Shown here piece after piece: positions 53,959 to 62,036 of a stretch of DNA of 64,000 nt; position 1 is the first letter of the stretch, and each line of letters starts with the position of its first letter. Made by a program: the position numbers and the translations under genes. Origin of the DNA: Paenibacillus rigui (GTDB lineage Bacteria > Bacillota > Bacilli > Paenibacillales > NBRC-103111); NCBI RefSeq assembly GCF_002234615.1, contig NZ_NMQW01000002.1, forward strand, positions 372,001 to 436,000. The letters are read 5' to 3'. The notes below the pieces were generated by a model. That model worked only from the letters and a program-made list of their open reading frames with translations. It did not search any database and was not told the origin of the DNA.

Positions 53959-54114
53959 TCAGCTCTCATCAATGTATTCGTCTTGATTGCTGCCCCAAAT
54001 AAAATCCTTGGAATAATCGATCCCGGCTGTGGACTCCGCAAAAGATTGTGCACCTGTCTCAGTGTTACTTTCCTCCAGCTGCTCGGACTCTGTTGAGTTC
54101 TCTTCCTCGTACAT
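53959..54114 (-). CDS. Small acidic protein, 51 residues
   Basis: The frame starts MYEEENSTESEQLEESNTET and ends NQDEYIDES. It is very rich in Glu, Asp, Ser and Thr, with just one Lys and no Arg or Cys, so it is strongly acidic and probably largely unfolded. An ideal ribosome binding site (AAAGGAGGGGACAGG) precedes ATG 54114 and a terminator follows, so it is almost certainly a real gene. No family recognised; such peptides in spore formers are often spore-associated or partner-binding proteins, but nothing here proves that. Confidence 0.8.
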   Translation of the reverse strand: MYEEENSTESEQLEESNTETGAQSFAESTAGIDYSKDFIWGSNQDEYIDES

Positions 54115-54311
54115 CCTGTCCCCTCCTTTCATAGACAAACGTTATTGTCACCCTGTCTGACAGATCTATACATTTCTTTAGGAAGGATGTCCATGACCAA
54201 TCAAATATGAGTGAATTTTCTGAATTTTTAATAAAATGTATTGACTTGAAAATGCTTACTGCTTTACGCTTTTCGTACAGATAAATAGATGAAGAAACAG
54301 GGGTGGAGCGG

Positions 54312-54533
54312 ATGAGTTCAATAGGGATCATAATGCCAGTGGTGACAAGCACGAACAGCTGCTACAACGATTACATCAAGTTTAGACAAATGCCACAGTT
54401 TGAACTGAAATCGATGCAAACCAAGTATTACGCTGAGCTGCATGCCCTGCAGGATGAGCTGACCGAGCTGCTGGACGAGCTCCGTGAATGGACGCATATG
54501 CGATCCCGTACCCTCTTCCAGCATTCTGCCTGA
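54312..54533 (+). CDS. Small hypothetical protein, 73 residues
   Basis: Begins MSSIGIIMPVVTSTNSCYND and continues with a helical, charged C-terminal half (ELHALQDELTELLDELREW) that could form a short coiled coil. GGTGGAGCGG precedes ATG 54312; GTG 54303 is an alternative start. A TTGACT at about 54240 may be a -35 element. A strong terminator lies about 80 bp after the stop. No membrane segment. Family not recognised. Confidence 0.6.
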   Translation: MSSIGIIMPVVTSTNSCYNDYIKFRQMPQFELKSMQTKYYAELHALQDELTELLDELREWTHMRSRTLFQHSA

Positions 54534-54610
54534 ACCTGCCGCTGCAAGCCTCCAGCACACAATCAAATTTGATCGGATTCACCGAGAGTAACGGATTCCT
54601 TTGAAAAAAA

Positions 54611-54656
54611 GCAAAAAACGCCGGAAGGGTTCAACACAAGCCTCCGGCGTTTTTGC
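54611..54656. terminator. Terminator between the small gene and the PIG-L gene
   Basis: GCAAAAAACGCCGG pairs with CCGGCGTTTTTGC around a ~17-base internal region. It is symmetrical and could act on both strands; its likely use is to end the 73-residue gene transcript. Confidence 0.85.
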
Positions 54657-54727
54657 TTTGCATTTGCTGCTCTTTCTTCATCCCTAAGATAAGGTATACT
54701 ATTGGATAGAGGAGGCGAATTCAAACA

Positions 54728-55426
54728 ATGAACCAAACTGCTGCTTTTATCTATGCCCATCCCGATGATGAGACTTTTCTAAGCGGATGTCTGATCCGAC
54801 AGCTGGCTGACCGTGGCGCGAAGCCGATCTTGCTGCTGGCAACCAAGGGTGATGCCGGGAAAAAGAACGGTTCCTTGCAACAGGCAACGAATGAGGAGCT
54901 GGCTGCCGTAAGAGTGAAGGAAATGGACAAGGCGGCACACATTCTAGGCCTGTCTCTGGTAGAGCATCTCGGTTATCCCGACGGGAAACTGAACACCGTC
55001 CCTACAGAGGCTGCGGTGGAAGCCATTCTGGCTTTTATCAACACCCATCAACCGGAAAATGTATTCACTTTCGGCGAGGACGGGGGCAACGGGCACCCCG
55101 ATCATATCGCCATCTCGAAGCTTACCACCTCAGCTGCTACCAGCGGGCGATGCCCATCCGTTCGCAGGCTGTTTTATGTCGCTTCCGAAACCCTGTTGAC
55201 CCAGGGGCTCTCCCCCGCCATCTCGGTGGATACAGAACCGAACTGGGCTGTTAAAGCAGCTGCGCTTCGTGCCCATGACTCTCAAATGCTGGCTATCGAA
55301 CGCTACTTCGGCAGCCTGGCCTCTTTTCCCGAGCATCGCCGGTATGAAAGCTTTGTCCTTGCCTGGGAGCAGGGGATCTGGTTTCCTCCCGTTACGGGAG
55401 AGGCTTCCAAATCCGTTCCAAAATAA
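54728..55426 (+). CDS. PIG-L/LmbE-family deacetylase (BshB2-like)
   Basis: 232 residues. Zinc motif AHPDDETF near the N-terminus and HPDH at about 120 (GEDGGNGHPDHIAIS) mark the N-deacetylase fold. In Bacillota, short members of this size deacetylate GlcNAc-malate in bacillithiol synthesis (BshB1/BshB2), the best guess here, though other amide substrates are possible. ATG 54728 follows AGAGGAGGCG, and TATACT at 54695-54700 is a probable -10. Its last 35 bp overlap the converging permease gene. Confidence 0.85.
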   Translation: MNQTAAFIYAHPDDETFLSGCLIRQLADRGAKPILLLATKGDAGKKNGSLQQATNEELAAVRVKEMDKAAHILGLSLVEHLGYPDGKLNTVPTEAAVEAILAFINTHQPENVFTFGEDGGNGHPDHIAISKLTTSAATSGRCPSVRRLFYVASETLLTQGLSPAISVDTEPNWAVKAAALRAHDSQMLAIERYFGSLASFPEHRRYESFVLAWEQGIWFPPVTGEASKSVPK

Positions 55427-56705
55427 TGACCAGCAGCGTACCGACCAAGAGTCCGTTGTTGATAACGTATTGAACGAACACCGGAATATTGTTCAGTGCT
55501 GCTGCAGGCAGAAACATAGAGCCTACGCCATAAATAAGCGTAATGCCCAAAATGGTCAGCCTTCTTTCATCCAGCGGCTCCTTGACCAGCGAACGCATGG
55601 CGATGCCCATCATTTGAACGAAAGTCACCATCATCGCTCCATAGGCGACAGGACCCGGAAGCAGTGCCAGATAGCCAACGGCGGAAGGAAACAGTGCAAC
55701 AAAGGCAAGCAGGGCACATGCGATGAGAAAAGGCCGTGTCTTTCTTTGGCCTGTAAGCTGAATGAAGCCGGCTGTGACAGGCAGCGGCACGATGCCTACC
55801 GTCGAGAAGACCGCGCATAGCATGTGCGTCAGGCCGCCGGCCCAGCCGCCCCGGTTGACCCGGTTCGCGTCCGCCGCCGCTTCTTCTCCTACCGCCTGCC
55901 CCACGCCCGCCACTGCTGCGATCGTGTTGGAGACAAGGGTCAGCGTGAATAAAGCGGTAGTAATAACAACACTGGAGTCCAGCCTCGGTGTTCCCCATGC
56001 CAGCGGCATAGGCAGCCTCAGCCAGCTTCCGGCATCGGAGGGGTGTCCCACACCATAGCCGGCGATGACCGCGGCAGCCCACCCGGCCATGATACCAATA
56101 AATACGGCATAGCTTTTCATCCAGCCTTTCCCAGCGGTTGACAGGAGAATAACCAATATGAACACGCCGAACGAGATCCACACGGATGCATAGTCCACCC
56201 TGAGGGATTGCCCGCTGATCCCAAGCATTCCTTTTAAAAAGACGCCGCTCAGCTGAATGGCCAATATTAGAAGAAACGACCCTGTCACCAGAGGAGTAAA
56301 TAAGGCAAGAAGCCTTTGCATGAGACCTGTGATGCCAAGCACGAATAGAATGGCTCCGGCCACCAGCAGACCGCCCTCCAGCAGCTGCAGTGTGCCGCGG
56401 ACGCTTTGTCCCTGACGCACAGCCATGTCGGCGAAAATAACAAACACACTCACCCATGAGCCTGCCGGCCCCTCCGCTATGGGAAGGCGATGACCAAGCC
56501 AGCTCTGTATAAATCCGCTCAGGCCGACCACAAAAATGGTGCGCTGCATGAGCTCCGACACTTCCTGTGTCGTTAACTGAAATACTTGCCCGATGACAAC
56601 AGGCAGTGCAATAGAACTGGCCAGGAGAAAGACAAACCATTGCAACATCCCCCATACATTCCAGCTTCTAGTGCTGCTTTCCTGAAGCAGCGTACGCTTA
56701 TTCAT
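55392..56705 (-). CDS. Nucleobase:cation symporter-2 family permease (uracil/xanthine permease-like)
   Basis: About 437 residues with 12-14 predicted membrane helices (VWGMLQWFVFLLASSIALPV at the start). The segments PIAEGPAGSWVSVFVIF and AGVGQAVGEEAAADANRVN occupy the places of the NCS2 substrate motifs, and a C-terminal hydrophobic run ends in WKPLP. It imports a purine or pyrimidine base with a cation; the exact base cannot be read. ATG 56705 is chosen; TTG 56714 is possible, and only a weak ribosome binding site is seen. It overlaps the PIG-L gene end by 35 bp and lies 84 bp after fdhD. Confidence 0.88.
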   Translation of the reverse strand: MNKRTLLQESSTRSWNVWGMLQWFVFLLASSIALPVVIGQVFQLTTQEVSELMQRTIFVVGLSGFIQSWLGHRLPIAEGPAGSWVSVFVIFADMAVRQGQSVRGTLQLLEGGLLVAGAILFVLGITGLMQRLLALFTPLVTGSFLLILAIQLSGVFLKGMLGISGQSLRVDYASVWISFGVFILVILLSTAGKGWMKSYAVFIGIMAGWAAAVIAGYGVGHPSDAGSWLRLPMPLAWGTPRLDSSVVITTALFTLTLVSNTIAAVAGVGQAVGEEAAADANRVNRGGWAGGLTHMLCAVFSTVGIVPLPVTAGFIQLTGQRKTRPFLIACALLAFVALFPSAVGYLALLPGPVAYGAMMVTFVQMMGIAMRSLVKEPLDERRLTILGITLIYGVGSMFLPAAALNNIPVFVQYVINNGLLVGTLLVIILERIWKPLP

Positions 56706-56789
56706 GCTGTCCAACTACTCTCTGTCTGTAAATTCGAAGGTTCCCACTTCCTAACGGCTATATTACTCCGCAATGGATTGTTTATGCAA

Positions 56790-57593
56790 CTACGAGGGCG
56801 AACCATCGTGCACAATTCGCTCGGGATGCGTGTACACATTAAAGGAATGGCCACGAATAAAACCGACGACCGTGATGCCTAAATCTTCAGCCAGCTTTAA
56901 TGCCAGCTCCGTTGGAGCCGACTTGGAAAGAAGAAGGCCGACGCCGATTTTGGCCGCCTTCAGCAAAATTTCAGAGGAGACCCTGCCGCTGATCGCCAAT
57001 ACTTTGCCCTTCATCGATATTCGGTGCCGAATACAGTGGCCATAAATTTTGTCAATGGCGTTGTGCCGTCCAATGTCGGAACGGGTGAGCAGCAGCCCAT
57101 CCGCTCCGCCTAAGGCCGCGTTGTGCAGACCGCCCGTTTTATGAAAATCCGCTGAGCCCTGCTGGAGCTCCTGCATCAAAGAAATGCATCGCTCAGCTGA
57201 AAGGGAATCGCGCGATACAATCGTTTTCGCTGTACGGGCATCGTTGTGCAAATAAAACTGCCTGCTTTTTCCGCAGCACGAAGCGATAAACCGCTTTTGA
57301 TGCCAGTCTTTGCCGGTATTTTGCGGCGCCGTCAGCTCGACATCGGCAAAGCCCCGGGACGTATTCAACGACAAGCTCCTGATGTCCTCCATCGATCGAA
57401 TGAGTCCCTCGGAGGCAAGAAAACCAATCACCAGCTCCTCCATATAGGTCGGTGTGCACACCATGGTAGCGAACTCTTCTCGATCGACCTTCAGTGTCAA
57501 AGGAACCTCGGTGACGATGTCGTCCTCCAGTCGGATAAACTGGCCGTGCTTATATTTCCAGACGCCTCGTTTCACGGTAGCCTCTTGATCCAT
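56790..57593 (-). CDS. fdhD: Formate dehydrogenase accessory sulfurtransferase FdhD
   Basis: About 267 residues. Family segments CTPTYMEELVIGFLASEGLI, the Cys pair in FIASCCGKS, DIGRHNAIDKIYG and SGRVSSEILLKAAKIG are present, as is the C-terminal VVGFIRGHSFNVYT. FdhD passes sulfur from a cysteine desulfurase to the molybdenum cofactor of formate dehydrogenase. The two Cys lie adjacent (CC) rather than in the CxxC of the E. coli protein. It starts right after the stop of the oxidoreductase it presumably serves; GTG 57599 or ATG 57593 are both possible. Confidence 0.93.
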   Translation of the reverse strand: MDQEATVKRGVWKYKHGQFIRLEDDIVTEVPLTLKVDREEFATMVCTPTYMEELVIGFLASEGLIRSMEDIRSLSLNTSRGFADVELTAPQNTGKDWHQKRFIASCCGKSRQFYLHNDARTAKTIVSRDSLSAERCISLMQELQQGSADFHKTGGLHNAALGGADGLLLTRSDIGRHNAIDKIYGHCIRHRISMKGKVLAISGRVSSEILLKAAKIGVGLLLSKSAPTELALKLAEDLGITVVGFIRGHSFNVYTHPERIVHDGSPS

Positions 57594-57599
57594 CGTCAC

Positions 57600-59954
57600 T
57601 CACCCCATTTCCGTCTCCAGCTCGGCGATCCGCTTCTCCACATATTTGGTGTCCTTGAACGCATGGAACGTTTCGGCCTTCTCGACGACAACTGCCGTAT
57701 TGTACTCCGGTATTCCTGCATGAGGCTCATAGACTCCCTTGGGGATCAAGCAGTTGCCCTCCGGCCAATGCACCTCCAGATTGCCCCGTTGAACAGGTAC
57801 AAGCTTAACCCGTCCATGCATTAGGCCATACCGGTTGTAGACGACAATGGCGTCGGCCGGCTTAAGCCCCAGCGATTGCGCATCGTCTGCATTCATCAGC
57901 ACGTCGTAACGGTCCGCGGCGTTGAATGGATCCGTTTCGCTGTAAATCATCGAATTGAACTGCTTGCCGCGACGAGTCGTCACAAGAAAATGACCCTCAG
58001 GCTTGCGCAGCTCAGGCAGCTCGATAGGAATCAGCTGACCGCGGCCATCCTGTGTCGGACAGACGCCCCCTTCACACAGCCAGGCTCCACCCCATTGAAA
58101 CACATCCCCCCGTTTGCTCAAATGCTGAATGCCGTCATAATAGGGTACGGCTCTTGCGATTTCCTTTCGGATATCGTCGGCACTGCGGAAAGCGACCCGT
58201 CGTTCGTTGGCCGGATTCACCCGTGCTGCTAGCTCCGCATATATCGCCCATTCCGGCCTAGCCTCCCCGACGACAGGCCCTCCTTCAATCTGAGGGGAAT
58301 AATACACCATCCGTTCCGTAGACGTGGAGGTCCCACCGCCCGGCTGCTCGTAGCGGGTCATCGCCGGAAGCACGATCACCGCCTCCTGCGCGTCCGCAAG
58401 GGTGGAGGTGTTCAATACGATATCCTGGTGTACCCGAATGTCCACCTGCTCCAAACACCGCCGTACAAAGTCAGGGTCGGGCATCGTTTCCAGGAAATTA
58501 CCGCCTGACGTATAAAACAGCTTCAGCTTCCTTGAATGCTCCTCGGGCAGCAGCGCATTCTCGAGTGACACGCCCACGATATCCCCCTGCCACTCCGGAA
58601 GCTTAAAGCCCCATTCCTTTTCTATCCGCTTCCGGTCCGCGTCCTTGAATTCTCCGCCGGGCAGGCTGAACGGATCCGCTCCCATCTCCCCCGAGCCTTG
58701 AACACCGCTGTGGCCGCGGATCGGCATTAAGCCGCAGTGCTCCCGCCCGAGAAAGCCGCGGAGCAGCGCCAGGTTCGCCACCTGCGAGATGTTGTCGGTG
58801 CCGAAGCGGTGCTGGGTCAAGCCCATGCTCCAGACGAACACCGCCGATTTCGCTCCGGCCAGCAGTTGGGCGAATTCGAGCATCCGCTCCCGGCTTAAGC
58901 CTGAAGACTGCTCCAGCTGTGCCCAATTCTGCTGTAGGACATGCGCTCTCAGCGCTTCATAGCCGTTCGCATGCTCTTCAACAAAAGCATGGTCGATCGC
59001 GCTGCCGGGGGACTGCTCCTCCATCTCGAACCAATGCTTCATGACTCCGTTCATGAAGGCAATATCGCCGCCGATGTTTACCTGGTAGAAATCATCGGCC
59101 AGCTTGGTGCCGAACAACGCGGACTCCGGTATGGACGGAATCCAGTACTGCTCCATCGACGGCTCATAGTACGGATTGATCACGATGATCTTCGTTCCCT
59201 TCCGCTTGGCCGCATACATATATTTGGTCGATACCGGCTGGTTATTCGCCGCTACGCTCCCCCAAAAGACCAGCACGTCCGTGCCGATCCAATCCTTGTA
59301 ATTGCAGCTGGACGCTCCAATCCCGACAGAACGCTTCAGCGCCGTCTTGGACGGTGAATGACATATGCGTGACGCATTGTCGATGTGATTCGTCCCAAGC
59401 AGCCGGGCTACCTTCGCAGCAGCATAATACGACTCATTGGTGATGCCCCTTGCCGTCAAATAAAACGCGAGCTGCATCGGATCGATCGAACGGATTTTGG
59501 CCGCAATCGTTTCTAGCGCCTCTTCCCAGGTCAGCCGGGTAAAACGGGCTTCCCCCTTACGCCGAATCAGCGGGTAGGGAATGCGGCCGAGCTTGCGAAG
59601 CGCGGTGCTGTCCAGCTTGCGAAGCTGCTCTATTTCCTGATGCAGTGTCGCGGGCTCGATCGCCGGCATCGTATTAAGCCTCAGCACGTTCAACCGCGTA
59701 GTGCACAAATGCGGCCCTTCCAAAGTACGGTCATACAGACCGGATACGCCCAGAGCGCACCCGTCACACACACCTTGGGTTAAGATGCGGTAAGCATAAG
59801 GCAATTGGTCGCGATTATCCCACGCGATTTTCAGCGTCTCCTTGATGTGGTGCGGCTTGACCTGCCCTAAGCCGAACGGAACTTTATTGACCCATAGCTT
59901 GGGGTCCAGCTTTTTGGGCAAACGGATCGGCCCGGTATGTATCGTTTTTCCCAT
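57600..59954 (-). CDS. FdhF/YdeP-family molybdopterin oxidoreductase
   Basis: 784 residues. The N-terminus has a short Cys motif GVCDGCALG, followed by molybdopterin-binding domains: GTNHIDNASRICHSPSK (the cysteine is at a possible Mo-ligand position), GTDVLVFWGSVAANNQP, MGLTQHRFGTDN and IRGHSGVQGSGEMG; the C-terminal MGD-binding domain includes DRYDVLMNADDAQSLGL. This group is the single-subunit YdeP-like branch of formate dehydrogenases, whose physiological reaction is often unproved. ATG 59954 follows TTAGGAGGAAT. The linked fdhD supports a sulfur-requiring Mo enzyme. Cytoplasmic; no Tat signal. Confidence 0.9.
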   Translation of the reverse strand: MGKTIHTGPIRLPKKLDPKLWVNKVPFGLGQVKPHHIKETLKIAWDNRDQLPYAYRILTQGVCDGCALGVSGLYDRTLEGPHLCTTRLNVLRLNTMPAIEPATLHQEIEQLRKLDSTALRKLGRIPYPLIRRKGEARFTRLTWEEALETIAAKIRSIDPMQLAFYLTARGITNESYYAAAKVARLLGTNHIDNASRICHSPSKTALKRSVGIGASSCNYKDWIGTDVLVFWGSVAANNQPVSTKYMYAAKRKGTKIIVINPYYEPSMEQYWIPSIPESALFGTKLADDFYQVNIGGDIAFMNGVMKHWFEMEEQSPGSAIDHAFVEEHANGYEALRAHVLQQNWAQLEQSSGLSRERMLEFAQLLAGAKSAVFVWSMGLTQHRFGTDNISQVANLALLRGFLGREHCGLMPIRGHSGVQGSGEMGADPFSLPGGEFKDADRKRIEKEWGFKLPEWQGDIVGVSLENALLPEEHSRKLKLFYTSGGNFLETMPDPDFVRRCLEQVDIRVHQDIVLNTSTLADAQEAVIVLPAMTRYEQPGGGTSTSTERMVYYSPQIEGGPVVGEARPEWAIYAELAARVNPANERRVAFRSADDIRKEIARAVPYYDGIQHLSKRGDVFQWGGAWLCEGGVCPTQDGRGQLIPIELPELRKPEGHFLVTTRRGKQFNSMIYSETDPFNAADRYDVLMNADDAQSLGLKPADAIVVYNRYGLMHGRVKLVPVQRGNLEVHWPEGNCLIPKGVYEPHAGIPEYNTAVVVEKAETFHAFKDTKYVEKRIAELETEMG

Positions 59955-59971
59955 GTTAAATTCCTCCTAAG

Positions 59972-60039
59972 TGCTTTCCTTTAGGAAAGCTCACTTCGTA
60001 AGCATTTGCTAAGCTTTCCGTACTGAAAGCTCACTTCGT
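59972..60039. repeat. Tandem repeat with inverted arms upstream of the fdhF-like gene
   Basis: GAAAGCTCACTTCGT occurs at 59985-59999 and again at 60025-60039, 40 bp apart. Each is preceded by GCTTTCC, giving inverted arms (GCTTTCCT/AGGAAAGC). It lies between the oxidoreductase ribosome binding site and the next terminator, so it could be an operator or a 5' leader structure. Confidence 0.6.
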
Positions 60040-60051
60040 TTAATTTCCAAC

Positions 60052-60112
60052 AAAAAAGCCGCAGCAGACCTACCTCCTTTTCATCAAAAAAGAAAGTGTG
60101 TCTACTGCGGCT
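60052..60112 (-). terminator. Terminator after the DUF2294 gene
   Basis: AGCCGCAG...AGAC pairs with GTCT...CTGCGGCT, giving a ~12-bp stem with a long loop; on the minus strand TTTTTTG follows. It closes the DUF2294 transcript before the fdhF-like gene. Confidence 0.8.
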
Positions 60113-60162
60113 GTTAGTCTTAAGCAGGTTCGCTGCTAAGTGCCAACGGCACCTGTATACAA

Positions 60163-60525
60163 TTATTGCGGCGCAAATTTGCGTTGAATATTTTGATCGA
60201 ATACAAAAATGGACATCCCGAAATCTTTCTCCAGATCAATATCGAGATAAAGCTCAAGGAACTTGGCACCCAGCAGCTCTTCCATTTCCACAGGCGGATG
60301 GTTCCGGTACATGTCCTTGACCATTTCTGTTCTGGCCGTGCGAAGCACCTGCTTGCCCTCGCTGCCGGAGGCGATAAACTTCTCAACCGGAGAGAGGTTG
60401 CCTTCCATCTCACAAATCGCCCAATGATTGCAGAAGGTGGTTCGAATTTCCCTAGGCCCTTTGCCCATGTGGCGTTTGCGAAACGCTTTCACCAAATTGC
60501 TAAACTCCGCTTCCATTTTGTTCAT
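60163..60525 (-). CDS. DUF2294-family protein
   Basis: 120 residues. KAFRKRHMGKGPREIRTTF, TEMVKDMYRN and LYLDIDLEKDFGMSIFVFD are typical of DUF2294, a small cytoplasmic family of unknown role often found near formate dehydrogenase genes. ATG 60525 with an upstream AGGATT is preferred over ATG 60540, which would add MRIRC. It lies upstream of the fdhF-like gene, separated by a terminator. Confidence 0.85.
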   Translation of the reverse strand: MNKMEAEFSNLVKAFRKRHMGKGPREIRTTFCNHWAICEMEGNLSPVEKFIASGSEGKQVLRTARTEMVKDMYRNHPPVEMEELLGAKFLELYLDIDLEKDFGMSIFVFDQNIQRKFAPQ

Positions 60526-60652
60526 GCATCTAATCCTCATTTACCCAAGTCTATGAACCAAATTCTAACACGGTCTTCCTCAGAGTTCAATGCTTTCCTA
60601 ACTAATGTCCTGCCCGGCACTCTCCTTCCATATCAACTCAAAAACAGTCATA

Positions 60653-60680
60653 TTTGTCCCAACCGGACATACACTAGAAT
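60653..60680 (+). promoter_or_regulatory. Possible promoter with internal inverted repeat
   Basis: TTTGTC (60653-60658) and TAGAAT (60675-60680) form a 16-bp-spaced promoter-like pair. TGTCC and GGACA (60655-60669) make an inverted repeat covering the spacer, where a repressor could act. It would drive the 74-residue gene. Confidence 0.4.
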
Positions 60681-60738
60681 TACGTGTCCAATGCCAGCCA
60701 AATATAAGACACCGCGTTCAGGGGAGGATGAATCACAC

Positions 60739-60963
60739 ATGTGGGAAAGCGTGCTGAAGAAGGAACATTGGGAAATTCAAGTGAATCCGGACAACAAATC
60801 GATTCAAATCCACGTGGATCCAAGTGAGACGAAGGAAGAGCGCATCTTTCTGGAGCTTGATCAATCGGAGCTGTTCGAGCTGCTGCATACCTTTCTATCG
60901 ATCAACCGGTCATTCAATAACGAAACGATGTATTATGATGACCTGGAGACCGATCCCGTATAA
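60739..60963 (+). CDS. Small acidic hypothetical protein, 74 residues
   Basis: Starts MWESVLKKEHWEIQVNPDNK and continues with short beta-strand-like segments (SIQIHVDPSETKEERIFLEL) and a helical LFELLHTFLSI. Rich in Glu and Asp. GGGGAGG lies about 11 bases before ATG 60739, a long but workable spacing. The open frame continues far upstream on this strand but antisense to the DUF2294 gene; only this part has the ribosome binding site. No family recognised. Confidence 0.65.
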   Translation: MWESVLKKEHWEIQVNPDNKSIQIHVDPSETKEERIFLELDQSELFELLHTFLSINRSFNNETMYYDDLETDPV

Positions 60964-61030
60964 ATGACTGCCGCGTGCAGACAAATCGTGCCCTTCCATT
61001 GCAAAGGGAACGTTACGTTTCACCCAATGT

Positions 61031-61077
61031 GAAGCCGGCTTGCCAACCCCAGGCAGGCTTCTTCGTCTTTTCTTTTC
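61031..61077 (+). terminator. Terminator after the 74-residue gene
   Basis: GAAGCC pairs with GGCTTC, with an inner GCC/GGC, followed on the plus strand by TTCGTCTTTTCTTTT. The opposite strand lacks a T-tract, so it does not serve the converging HAD gene. Confidence 0.65.
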
Positions 61078-61088
61078 AGTTTGTCCTA

Positions 61089-61943
61089 TCAGCCTGTCTC
61101 CTTAACTCCCTCCAGCACCTCTTGTAAATAACGGGCGACGCCGTCCTCTGAATTCGCTTCAATAATTCGGTCCGCCATGGCCTTAAGTCCCGGCTGTGCA
61201 TTGCCAACCGCGATTTTGGTCCCTCCCGCCTCAAATAGCCCGATATCATTCAAATTATCTCCAAAAACGATGATTTGCTCCGGCTCACACCCGACTTGCT
61301 TTGCCCACATCCTCAAGCCGTGCCGTTTGTTTGCCTCGGGATGGCTCAATTCCAGGAAATAATGATCCTGTAGGTAGCCATCAGGCATCATGTGGATATG
61401 CACCTGATCCGCATGCTTCCCTTTTACAGCCTCATAAAGAGGCTTCAGCTCCTCGAAATGCCCGATGTAGGTCAAAATTAATGTTTGAAAATCGTCCGGG
61501 CATTGCAGCTCATCGAGCTCTTGAAATCTCGGATCTCCAGGCCTGCTGGCCCTAAACTGTTGATCCCCGCTGCGTCTCAATGGCTCATGAAGCACCCGCT
61601 CCGCATCCCTATGGTCCAAAGCAAACAGCAGTGGGCACAATCCGAACGATTTGCCAAAGGCGATCAGTTGATTCGTTATCCCTGTATTCAAAAAGGCGCC
61701 ATCCAGCTTCACCTTGGCAACGGGATCGAACAGAAGCGCTCCGTTATATAAAACCACCGGATGCCGCCAATGAATCTCCCCTGCTACCGCATGAGAGCTG
61801 ATATAGCTTCTGGCCGTCGCATAGCTGATCACATGTCCGTCGCGGATGGCATCCGTGACAACCTCTCGACTCAGCTTCGAAAGGGTTGCATCAGGGTGCA
61901 GCAGCGTACCGTCCAGATCGGTCAAAACATAGATAGGGTTCAA
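61089..61943 (-). CDS. Cof-type HAD phosphatase
   Basis: 284 residues. HAD motif I LTDLDGTLLH, motif II TARSY, motif III Lys in HPEANKRHGLRMW and motif IV FGDNLNDIGLFEAGG are intact, with a C2B cap between motifs II and III. Family members dephosphorylate small sugar phosphates or FMN. TTG 61943 seven bases after GAGGAGG is chosen; the frame extends upstream without a ribosome binding site. It follows glgA and may share its transcript, but substrate is not evident. Confidence 0.9.
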   Translation of the reverse strand: MNPIYVLTDLDGTLLHPDATLSKLSREVVTDAIRDGHVISYATARSYISSHAVAGEIHWRHPVVLYNGALLFDPVAKVKLDGAFLNTGITNQLIAFGKSFGLCPLLFALDHRDAERVLHEPLRRSGDQQFRASRPGDPRFQELDELQCPDDFQTLILTYIGHFEELKPLYEAVKGKHADQVHIHMMPDGYLQDHYFLELSHPEANKRHGLRMWAKQVGCEPEQIIVFGDNLNDIGLFEAGGTKIAVGNAQPGLKAMADRIIEANSEDGVARYLQEVLEGVKETG

Positions 61944-62036
61944 TTCCGCTCCTCCTCTGCAGCTTATCTTTGCTTCATTATAGACAAAACCAACGACGTA
62001 TCGCCGTTGGCTCTGCACTTTGCTTTATTTACGGGT

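Noticed and set aside
55567-56655. 362-codon alternative frame on the minus strand
   Set aside because: Lies inside the nucleobase permease gene in another frame; Arg/Gly/His-rich composition without a ribosome binding site.
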